From Cloeon dipterum (Eukaryota > Arthropoda > Insecta > Ephemeroptera > Baetidae), in contig NC_088787.1 in NCBI RefSeq assembly GCF_949628265.1, positions 35,514,844 to 35,578,843 of the forward strand: 64,000 nt of DNA. Reading direction: 5' to 3'. A model generated the notes under the pieces. That model searched no databases. It was not told where the DNA came from and saw only the letters and a program-made list of their open reading frames with translations. Shown here one piece after another: positions 11,461 to 21,868 of this stretch. Position 1 is the first letter of the stretch. Every line of letters starts with the position of its first letter. The translations under genes were made by a program, and so were the position numbers.

Positions 11461-11784
11461 TTGATCTGCAGGCGCGAAGCAGAGTGTCACGAATCACATT
11501 TGAGGCCGGGCAACAATTTCTACGCCGGCTATACCATTTAAAGATTTTAATTTTAATTAACAGGCACGAGTGCGTGTGTAGGAGACAGTGGAGGCGGCCT
11601 CTCGGTTGAGAAAGGTGGCCGCTGGTTCATTCGAGGAATCGTCAGCTTCGGCCGGGCGAGACGAGTTAATTTCAACGGCAATGTGCAAACTGTTTGCAAT
11701 CCGAACAGTTACTCGTTTTTTGCAGATGTTGCTTCTTATTTGAACTGGATTGTACAAAATACTCCAGATATTTTCATGAAGTGA
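11461..11784 (+). pseudogene. Relic of the last two protease exons, unit 2
   Basis: As at 5061-5378: a truncated penultimate exon (reading ECHESHLRPGNNFYAGY) and a full last exon at 11564-11784 encoding CVGDSGGG and RWFIRG, ending in the same C-terminus as A1. It lies just before the A4 promoter. Confidence 0.8.
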
Positions 11785-12056
11785 CAATTTTCTATAACAA
11801 TTTTGTGTATCAAATCAATTATTCACACAAATATCTTTGAAATTATTTTTTATGAGGAAATTTATATTTGTTTTTCTCTGAATGACGAATTTGTATTTTT
11901 ATTTTATTAGATTGGCTTGGAAACAACACAGCGAAGAAGCTTATTTTATACAAACTCGCAATCGTTATCAATTGGGTACAAATAAAGGCGATCGGGGTCA
12001 AGTCACAAGAGTGATTGCTGGGTACACCAAGTTTATCTTCACGGTCAGTCGTGGGT

Positions 12057-12064
12057 TGTATAAG
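12057..12064 (+). promoter_or_regulatory. TATA box of A4
   Basis: TGTATAAG replaces TTTATAAG of the other A promoters. It lies 41 bp before the exon 1 start codon and the flanking bases are conserved. Confidence 0.6.
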
Positions 12065-12104
12065 GCCTAGTTCGCTTCCCGACACAGTCAGAGGAGCAGA
12101 GAAA

Positions 12105-15100
12105 ATGACGCTGAAAAGCGCCTTTTCGCTTCTTCTTCTTCTTCTAGCCCTTGCAGCTTGCGCCGCTCTGGCCGCGAAGGATCGCATCCCAGCACCGTGT
12201 AAGTATCAACAATTTTTTATACTCTAGAGCTCTTTATTAAATATTGACAGACTTCACCGATGGAGAGAATTTGAGTGCTGAGAACTGTGGCGTTGGAGAA
12301 AAATATTGGGTAGCGGAAGTATCATTCCGCTCGAAAATTGTTTGCTTTGGAGCAATTATATCCCACAGGACTATTCTCACGAGTAACTAAATTTGCATCG
12401 CTTGTATGAAGGAAATTTCATTTTAATTGGTTTGGAAATAGACGCATGCGATTTGCAGACGGATGATATCAGAGATGTACCCTACAAGAAAAAACACGTG
12501 TCTGACTCGTGTCAAATCTGTGATTTTGGGTGCGTGTACACAAGTTACAAACACGTGTTTGTCACCTGTCTGACACGTCACTAAGTTCGTGCCAAACACG
12601 TGTTTTTCGCACAAGTTCACGTGTTGACACGTGTAAAACACGTGTCATATTAAATTGCGATTAGCGCTTATATATAGGTATTTTTAATTCAATTTGAGTG
12701 CAAATAAGGAAACATAATTCAAACAAACGTATATTTATTTGCTACACTAGATAAAGATTTTAATTCCTTGGTTTCCAAAATATGGTACATCAATCATTTC
12801 ACATAAACACTAATTCGTCAGTTTCCGCATACAAAAAGAGCATAACAGATTCTGTCATAGACTACACTCGGAGGGAAAATCCTTACGGTGAGAAGCAAAA
12901 TGCGGCTCTCAAATTGAGAACGCAATTTTGAGTCTGACCGTGAGTAGCAGAGAGGTGGTCTAGCGCTTTTGGATCTCACAGATCCTCGCTTCTATCTCAC
13001 AATGAGGTCAAAAAGCGGCCAGCCTTCTCGTACTCAAGGGTACAACCCAAATGCTCGCTCGCTCCGGTATCGACTGAGAGCGAGAATTTCGATCTCATTG
13101 TGAAATTTAAAAAAAGCGTTCAGTCTCGCTTCTGTTATTCACGGTGAGACTTAAAGTTTCGCCCTCAATTTGAGAGAACAAATCTCACCGTGAATAGCAG
13201 AGGCGACCAGACGCTTTTGGATCTCACAGGGAGATCGAAACGCTCAGTCGATACCGAAGCGAGCGAGTTCTAACCGTGAGTACGAGAAGGCAGACCGCTT
13301 TTTGGCTTCACTGTGAGATATATAAGTGAGATCCAAAAGCGCCAGACCAGCTCTCTGCTACTCACGGTGAGACTCAAAATTGCGTTCTCAATTTGAGAGC
13401 CGCATTTTGATTCTCACCGTAAGAATTTTTCCTCAGAGTGTGGTTTATGACAGATGAAGTGTGTAAAAGATTAAGCTGCATTACATTACGATCGTTCAGT
13501 TTCAACAAAACAATAGATAAAAGCACTATAAATCAGATAATTTTTTTCTAATTAATATGCTTGCTGGTTTCCAAATAAAATAAAAAATAAAGCGACCAAG
13601 CTCAAGTGTTGTTGAACAAATTAGGAAATGTATCAAAATAATATATATAAAACCACAATTAACATTTTCCTCACATGCCTCCTCTTCTCCCTCTGCATCA
13701 GGTGATCCTTCACAGGCTGTTCTCTTTCAGCTGCTTTTACTTTTACTTCTCCTTCTCTTTCTCCTTCTTCTTCGACCTGGCGCGTACTCGCCATCTCTAA
13801 AAAGGTCAAAAAATGAATATAAACGATTATTTGATATTTTGGTTTGTAGAACAGTTGCATAGCATAATTTTTTCGCGTATAATATAACATTGTATTTATT
13901 CCAGGCCTTATTAATAGTTTCAATATTTTCGCATTTTGTTTGTTTTTGAGTATTTGAATTAAAACGCATTCTATTTTTAAGGTTCAATTTGCTTTATGCA
14001 TTTTCAGTTTTTAAATCTTCAAATATATAATGATAAATTTTTGAAATGAATAAAAATAAAGTATTTCATCCCAGACTTGCTTCAATTCTGTAATTAGGAA
14101 TTAAACAAATTTAAAACAGTATGGGAGGACTAAGGAAATCGATTGTATTGAGATAATTTTTAGCTGGCTTTAAAAAATAGGTTTTAAATGAGTTAATAAT
14201 AGTTTTAAACAAATTGCATCTTTAAAATGTTTTCACTGAAACGCATTAAAATGAAATCATACACATACAATGTTTGTACAGAATATAAACAATGCGAAAA
14301 CGCGAAAAGTGTTTAAAGATGATTGATACAAGGCGACAATTATTTTTTTTTAATAATTGGATGCAAAATCAGTCAATTAATTTTATTATAATACATAATA
14401 AAAAAGACCTTCCTAGAAAATATTCCGATTTTCCCAAGGTTTTTAGAAAATTTCCAGCGTTTGACCGCATTTTTTGGCAGATTTCCTCTCGTCGAGATCT
14501 TTCCAACAGCGTATGAAACTTTTTAGGGGAATTCTTTGTTGCGAAATTTCAGATTTCAAGTAAGGATAGGCAGTCCTCGCCATTTAAAAAGCATGCTAAC
14601 ATTTCAGCCAATTTTCTCAAATATTTACAGTGCTAATTAACTCAATTTTGGCTTCAACTTAATTTTAAGGGAAGAGTTCATGTATTGGCAACGAGGATTA
14701 TCCAGGATTTTGCATCATTAATCCTCTTTAAGTGTACAGAAAAAATATAATGTAGATGCACCGTGTGTATGTAAACAAGTGAAAACACTTGGTATCAAAA
14801 TTTATAAATATTACATACCCACCAGAACAATTTTGATTCTTGACCGTTCCTCAACAGCGGACTCAGTGGGCTTTAAGTCGGGGCCGTCTCCATATAATTT
14901 GGGATGTCACGATTTCTCAATCTGAAAAATACAGAATTATTTTGCAAACTTGAATTATGAAGCACGGTTGACGTTATGGCGAACTCAAGCTTTTCGCTTA
15001 CTTTACATCAATAATTACATGCATATTCAAATTCAAAAATAAATAAAACTCAGCCAGAAACTCACTGCATATAATTAAACTGAATAACTGAATATGTATG

Positions 15101-18100
15101 TATGTATTGTGGTCTTATACATAAATACATCCATGTATGTAGGCGGTAACTAGTGTAACTACATACATTTAAAATGTAGATACATACGTACAAGAATGTA
15201 TGTTTGTATAAGACCACAATAATATCCTGCGAAAGGATGAAAAATTCACAAATTTATTGCATAAATTACATAATATAATGCATAAATATAATGAATGTAC
15301 ATACCTTGCTTGGGCGAGACGAGAATTCTTACGATTTCGTTTGGCCAGCGTGACGCAAACGCAGGCCATTCACACTCGGATGGCATCGGTGGGCAATGGT
15401 CGCGATGGTATTGTGCACTTCAGAGGCCTTCAGCTGGTCACGAAGGGCAGAAAATTATCCTATTTCCTCTGGTTAACAAAACTGCATCACTGACCGTTGC
15501 AATCGTTGCATGCTGCTGCAGCTGGCTTGCCGGCTTGTGCCCTAACCTAGGGTTGGCAATATCAATATCGATATATCAAAAAAATTTGATATATCAAATA
15601 TCATATCAGTTATCATGGCTGATATTTGATATATCATATCAGGCTGATATTGATATCTAAGTCGGATATCAAGGTTGATATTAGTTGACATTTTTGACCG
15701 ACAGATGGCATTTTTCATGCCGGTTTTCGCATAAAAGTTTAGGATCAAACTGTACTTTCCGTCCCCAAACATGGGCGTAACCGATATTGTAATTTTCGCA
15801 ATGCACAAAGGCGCGAAAAATGTCTCAGCTGATCGATCACAGATGATCTCTCAGCTGTGGTCAGCTTATAGTAGCTTTTGTGTTGAATGAAAATTAAATT
15901 AAATTGTTTGTAAACAATGGTCAGCAACGTCAGGTAGGTCAGGTTAAACCCTGACAGCAATAAAGGCCCCCCACGCCAGCTGATCGGTCACAGATGACCT
16001 CTGTCAGCTGGCAGTTACCACATTTACTTGTTGAATTAAAATGATATGTAACAAATTGTTTGTAAACAATGAATTTTGATTTGAATGGTGAATAATTAAG
16101 AACTTATTGTAACTAATTCAATCAAAATGTGTACAAATAACGCAAATAATATTGCGAAAATTGCTCTGATGATGGCATAGCCTCAAATTAAAAATTGAAA
16201 TACTTAATACAAAACAGCTGCTACGATTTAAAGTAATTTCATTCTGATTTCTCTTATGTGTATCTATTAAACTCAATTATTTATTACCAGATGAAGGTTG
16301 AAAAGCACATATGATGTGGAGAAAAACACCCCAATATTTTAATTTGAAGATAAATTGACGCTCTCACATTATCAGCTGATATTGTAAACATCAAACTTAA
16401 AAATTAATTTTAAAATGGCACAATTAAATTATAATATTTTATTTATTACCTAATAATAGCTATTAATTAATTAATTAGACACCCATGTGGCGGGTAGGGG
16501 GGAAGGGAAAGCAGCCAGATGCAAATTTTGGCGCCATATGGTGGGATCCGACACACCCCCTTCTCAAACATCTGTTTTAAAGGCGCGCAACATTTAAATT
16601 ATTTGAATACTCATCACATATGCCTGTGGAAAACCGCCATTTTTCAAATGTTTTCTTATCTAACCGATATTTATGAAAAAACCGGTGTAAAATGCTTAAA
16701 AAATCGGTTTTTAAGCCTTAAAAATAGCCATAACCGGTTTCGGTTCATCCGGCAGCCATTTTTTGATCATCTGGAAATATCATCGTTGATATATCAAATT
16801 CTGATATTTTTTCGCTGATATATCAGTGATATTGATATTTCAAATATCATATCAAATATCGATAATTGATATTGTTTTTTTCACAAAGTCACAACCCTAC
16901 CCCTAACCGATGACGAATGAGTGCGTCTGCGCACTGCGAAACTGGTACTTCCCCAAAACTCGAATGAAAGAATTTCGCAGAAATTTAAATGAAAACGGCT
17001 TATTTTCTGAATAAATTGAAAGAATTTACAATACAAAATGGATTTACAAATGTCTAAGTCCATTTTCGATACGAATTGCGGCAGGATAGTGCGACGAAGA
17101 ACAAAATATTTTCATCCAGCTGCTGTTTAACCGGTTGCTCGTTGTGGGCGGGGCAGCAACCAGTAGAGCCAATCGTAACCAGCTGCGATTATAATTTAAA
17201 AGATTTTCTTTTAAGACCGGTTATTAATTAAATATTTAAAATAGAAATTTAACCTATTTATCCATGCTTTACACAATTAATAACCGTAAGTTTTAAATTT
17301 ATTGTTAAAATTGCTCGTAAATCTTGATAAATTCAAAATTTATTTTCTTTTTTCCACATTATGAGTGTGTTAAAAATAAAAATCGGTTTATTTATCCCCA
17401 AGAATCAAGAAATGTGAAATTGTAAACCTTTTTAAAGTAGCGCGAAAAGCCGCGAGGGCCGGGCTCAATATTTTTATATTTTTTATTTATATATTTATAT
17501 TCACTATTCTGCATATTTGTTTGCGCGCCCCACGAATTTCAGAGAACTTGCAAATTTGCTTAAATTAAAATTTGAAAAATGCGCCCAATAGAGGTTGTTT
17601 TCATGTTCAATAATATTAAAACCATAGGCTTCATCCTCGTTGTCTGGTCGAGGAATAAATACGACGAATTTCTTTCTTGACAACGAGGATGAAGCCTGGT
17701 TTTAATTATATTGAACTTGCTTAAATTAGTTTAAAAATCTACAGCTCTTACAAATTATCAATGTGATACAAAAATATCATCGTCATAGGTGAAATACCGC
17801 CCACGGGTGATTTTTCTCGTTAATTACACATGTCATTTTTTATTTTAAGATTTTTAAAATTATTCAATATAATGTTAAAGCAGAACACTTTATTTTTAAC
17901 ATAATTTGGAGCACTCTTTTCCCAATCCCCAACCCAGATCTATAGCAGACATGCAATATGTCAATATTTATTTAATTTATTCAAAGACTAAAATATCCTA
18001 AATATTTCCGATTTTGTGTTGTTGACTCTTGATTCACGCTCTTTGTCCAAACCAAACAATTTACATGCGTGATGGAAAATTACGCAAAAAATATTTTATA

Positions 18101-21100
18101 TCATAATTTAATAATTATTTCAAGTATATATAAAAACCTACCCCTACCCCGCCTATCCCACCCGATTGAAAGACATGTGTCGGAATATGATGAGAAAAAT
18201 AAATAACAAATATTTAACATGAGCTAAAATTAATTATATTTTAAAATTTTTGATTTTTTAAATTCAAAATTCCACGACAGTGATATATTATCCCTCTAAT
18301 GAATTTTTCTATGAATTTTAACACTCATTAAATTAGCAATGGCAGAATTGAAAAAAAATACGATTATATATAAAATATTTTATATACCATAGTGTCATTA
18401 CTAACTCTCGTGCAGTTTTTATTTTAAATTATTTAGAGAGCAAATTATTAATCCGATCTACTCATAAAACGTAACTCGGGATAAACACGTATTAAACACG
18501 TGATCTCCGACACGAGTTTAATTGACCACGTATTTTCGAAGAATTTTGAAAACTTGTGCCCATTCTTGAAATAAAATGGGCAAATTTTTATAAATTATAC
18601 GTAAGTATTAAATTTAGTAACTCGTGTATTTTAACTCAAGTTTAACACGTGTTAATCACGTGATCTCTGACACGTGTTTAAACACCCGGGTTAAACACGA
18701 GTTCAACTCAAGTTAAAATACATGAGTAGCTAAAATTAATTATTTACCCTTAAAATCATTAAATTAAGGAACAAAACTGCAAAATAACATAGTTGAAATG
18801 CAATTGAAGCAATTAGCAAGCATTTTAATTTTTAACTCGTAACCGGAAACACGTGTTTATCACGTGAATATCACGTGATCCAGAAATTTCAAAATCACGA
18901 AATAAATCAAAATTTCCAGTCAATATTGATAAAGGGGGCCTCAAATAACCCGGGAAAAATAACAAAAAAAATATTTGAGGGGGTCACCAAAAACTCGTGT
19001 CAACTCGTGTTTTTTCTCGTAGGGTATCGGTTCACATCGCCAAAGAATGTGTAAAAATAAGCAGTAATACCGGTTATGGAAAATGCGCTGGAATCATTGA
19101 TATCAAGGTGAAAGATATATTACATGAATTTAATACATTATTTGAAATAACTAAATTGAGCTCTTGATTCTATTAATTATTCTCGTACTCTCAGGTGAGA
19201 GAAGTGGTTTTGATAAACAGCGATCTCTTGGAAGAACGAGCGTACGAATTTCCGATCTACATTCTAAGAACAAAAAATAAGATGCCAGCTAATATTTCTC
19301 CAATTTGTTTGTTCAACCGCGGCAATCAAATGGACTTGGTAGAGGATCCCCAATCAAAGTACTCTTCTTTGGCGACGCCGGCAATTGTATGATTTCATCT
19401 GATTACAATTTACATTTTAAAAAAAAAAATATTTATTTGATATTAAACAATTTTTTATAGGGTCCAGAAACGAATCGAACATCGTATGTTCAAATTATTT
19501 TTACTTCAAAGCTTTTGTCAGGATTAAATATCGTGTCCGATGACAATTGTCTGGAATACTCACGCAAGCATCATGTAGAGATTGCCCAGCCCTCTCTTCA
19601 AACCCGGTTCGTGTGCGTGCGTCAACAGAAATATCGAAAGCACGTTCATGGTATGATTATATATACATATATTATCTCATTATGTAAATTAAATATTACA
19701 AAAGTCATCATTTAAAATGAGATTTTTTATACTTTTATAGGAAGCTTATTATTCCTCGTGAATGTCTACCAGGGAAGGTCCTTCATTAGAGGCATGACAG
19801 CTTATTCCGATTTAAAAAACGGAAATATCACGTATACAGCATATATCGATATTCTGCCTTACGTCGAATCCATCGTGCGGAACTCGGATGACATGTCAGT
19901 ACTATCCCCCGTTCCACCTGTAAAGTCAATCAGAGGTACGACAAAACTTCTTTATTTTCTAAATATGAAAAAAGTCTCTGATTGCACACCGCACCGTTAT
20001 TTGCGATTTTCGTAGATTTCTGACATTATGCCAATCGAATCTTGCTGAGGGTCAAATTATAGGTCATGCAGATATGAATCACTCAGTCAGACGAGAAAAT
20101 TTCACAACACTTGCCAACATGCGGCGGAATAACGTGAAACCCGTTGCTTGCGCGGCGTTTGGTATGAACCTAGCAAAAATAAAAGACCAATAATCAGAGA
20201 AGGGCTGAGTTCATCCTTTCTCTGACTTGATCGACGGCGTTCTATTGTCGCCCTTGCAATAGGTTTGGGCCAAAAACTGCCAAAATATGAGTTATTCGGC
20301 ACATCTCGTGTCCAATTGCAGACAATAAGATATTCAGCTGCCTAACCTATACTTCAACCTTTTTAAAAATCGATTGTCACTGTCCAAAAATGGAATTTCA
20401 GTGCTACTTAAATCCGTCTTCTATGCATTGTATATCGTGACCAAAAATAATTGACATAACAAATCTAAAAAACAATGTTTTTCTAGAAAAAAGTTCTATA
20501 CCAAGTTCGTTTTCAGTACATCCAATGGGGATATCTTTTTATTCAAAAAATGGATTTAATCCTGAATAGCTGTGAAAATTGCTAATTAAAATTATAGCAA
20601 CTCCAAATCCTAATCGCCGAATTGCGTAAAAAAGCTTTTAGGAGTCCTGACGACCTGAGCTTCCCGAATTGCGGACTGAAATCAAGAGTGGTTCGGAGCA
20701 GACGGGAGACAGGAGACGAGGTTGAAGAAATCAGGTCGCGCCAGTTGATATTGGCCGGAAGCAGAGCCCAACGCGGCGCACACCCATGGCATGCTACAGT
20801 CGAGGGCCTTGGTTTCTCGTGCGGTGGAAGTCTCATATCGAAAAGGGCGGTTTTGACAGGTAAATATTAAAAGATATGTCTTCTTCTTGCTAATATAGTT
20901 ATAGATTTGTTTTCGATTCAACTGAAACCGTTTTTTGCTTTTCCTGTTGTGATAAATAACTCTTTAAATAATTTTATACTAAGAGCATTGGAAGATTTTT
21001 TGCCTCCATCTCCACTTTCCCCGTTTTCAGCCGCTCACTGTATCGAAGGACAAAAAGCTGAGGACTTTGAAGTCACCATTGGGATGTATGACAAGACTCT

Positions 21101-21868
21101 GAGGCATTCTGCTGACATTCAGATTAAAACAGTAACAATTATATTTATTTTTGAATACGTTAAACGTAACATGATTTTTTTTGTCGGTTTCTCATAGCCC
21201 AGCAGGCTGAAAATTCATCCAAAGTACTCGAGAGGGAAGTTCCACTACGACGTCGGTCTCATGATTTTCGAAAAAGGATTTGAACTGACCGATCACGTAC
21301 GCCCGATTTGTCTGTGGAACGAAGACACCAATCTTGACGCCGTCGCCGGAAAATCCGCTTTGGTTGGTTCAAAATCCTAGATAAATCCGCATCTTTTAAA
21401 CCGTCATGTGCAAATATAGGTGGTTGGCTACGGATATTTTAAGAATTACTCTCACCCTGAGACGCTGCAAGAGGCTGAAATACCGATAAGATCACACTTG
21501 GAGTGCTACCACAGTCTGAGGAAATATTACGGAGCGCGATTGAAGCCTGGAGACAATTTTTGCGCTGGTTATACAAACGGTACGGTATTTTTTTATTGTT
21601 AAAATTAATGTTTATATTTATTTTTGTGATTAAATTAGGTACAAACGTGTGCAACGGAGACAGTGGCAGCAGCCTCTCACTGGAAAAAGACGGAAGGTGG
21701 TTTATTAGAGGCATTGTCAGCTTTGCCAAATCAAAAAAAGTCCAAATTAATGACGCAGAAGCCAAAGTGTGCGATCCTGACGCTTTTCCCTTGTTCTCTG
21801 ACGTGGCTTATTACATCGATTGGATTGTGCACAACACCCCTGACATCTATTTCGACTATTCCGGCTGA
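12105..21868 (+). CDS. Tandem trypsin-fold serine protease A4, exon 3 split by a 6.5-kb transposon
   Basis: Exons: 12105-12198, 12251-12382, exon 3 in two parts (12442-12479 and 19027-19107), 19195-19386, 19461-19650, 19741-19935, 20635-20859, 21031-21131, 21198-21362, 21420-21579 and 21639-21868. Leaving out the inserted element and one TA, all exons join in frame as 600 residues: signal peptide, N-terminal pseudoprotease domain, and S1 domain with His385, Asp434 and Ser533 (CNGDSGSS, residue 189 Thr). Exons 5 and 6 of A3 are a single open exon here (19461-19650). As it stands the transcript would read from exon 3 into the element and stop at about 12582, giving a short secreted protein of roughly 110 residues. 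No other damage is seen, so the insertion is recent or is removed in some way. Confidence 0.8.
12495..12650. repeat. Left subterminal CACGTG repeats of the 6.5-kb element
   Basis: Six copies of CACGTG, most inside ACACGTGT, occur within about 155 bp next to the left end. Such subterminal arrays are known transposase-binding sites in several DNA transposon families. CACGTG is also the E-box core. Confidence 0.7.
12851..13453. repeat. Foldback repeat nested in the 6.5-kb element
   Basis: The left arm (from TCTGTCATAGACTACACTCG, then CTTACGGTGAGAA, CTCAAATTGAGAACGCAATT) is matched by a reverse-complement right arm ending near 13453. The arms are roughly 130 bp and the middle contains further inverted words (GATCTCAC, ACGGTGAGA). 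There is no coding sequence. Confidence 0.8.
13454..15105. other. Interior of the 6.5-kb element, no gene recognised
   Basis: AT-rich sequence. A low-complexity Arg/Lys/Glu-rich frame near 13690-13800 on the minus strand comes from CTT/TCC-rich DNA and is not a credible gene. Nothing resembles a transposase. Confidence 0.4.
15106..15220. repeat. Short hairpin MITE
   Basis: ATTGTGGTCTTATACA at the left end is exactly inverted at the right end (TGTATAAGACCACAAT). The 83 bp between are rich in ATGTATGTA words. Size and structure fit a miniature inverted-repeat element. Confidence 0.75.
15548..16899. mobile_element. Non-autonomous hAT-like element nested in the 6.5-kb element
   Basis: The ends are TAGGGTTG (15548) and CAACCCTA (to 16899). 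They are flanked by CCCTAACC at 15540-15547 and again at 16901-16908, an 8-bp target duplication with one extra C at the right border. Terminal TAGGGTTG and 8-bp duplications are typical of hAT elements. Both ends continue with GATATATCA-rich sequence. No hAT transposase frame is seen in the 1.35 kb. Confidence 0.75.
16900..18480. other. Interior of the 6.5-kb element, right part
   Basis: AT-rich DNA without a credible gene. The only structured piece is the hairpin at 17605-17716. Confidence 0.4.
17605..17716. repeat. Hairpin with about 38-bp arms
   Basis: The arm containing GGCTTCATCCTCGTTGTC is inverted as GACAACGAGGATGAAGCC, and outer flanks (GTTCAATA..., ...TTGAAC) extend the pairing. 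The loop is roughly 35 bases. It could be a small foldback element or a structured RNA; the sequence does not decide. Confidence 0.65.
18480..18905. repeat. Right subterminal CACGTG repeats of the 6.5-kb element
   Basis: Seven CACGTG words (around 18498, 18646-18690 and 18850-18880), often inside AACACGTGTT or ATCACGTGAT, mirror the cluster at the left end. Confidence 0.65.

Larger units (their letters stand above)
12480..19024. mobile_element. 6.5-kb terminal-inverted-repeat element in a coding exon of A4
   Basis: The left end CCCTACAAGAAAAAACACG and the right end CGTGTTTTTTCTCGTAGGG are inverted copies differing at one base. The flanking dinucleotide TA is present once in A3 at the homologous place and twice here (12478-12479 and 19025-19026), so TA is the target duplication. 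The ends are rich in CACGTG words. No transposase is recognisable in any frame, so it appears non-autonomous. It hosts further nested elements. TA duplication fits Tc1/mariner-type integration, but the CCCTAC end is not one I can assign. Confidence 0.8.

Noticed and set aside
13690-13990. Arg/Lys-rich open frames in the 6.5-kb element
   Set aside because: Low-complexity CTT/TCC DNA, no domain, and no splice context.
15080-15200. ATGTATGTA words as a microsatellite
   Set aside because: They lie inside a hairpin with exact 16-bp inverted ends, so an inverted-repeat element explains them better.
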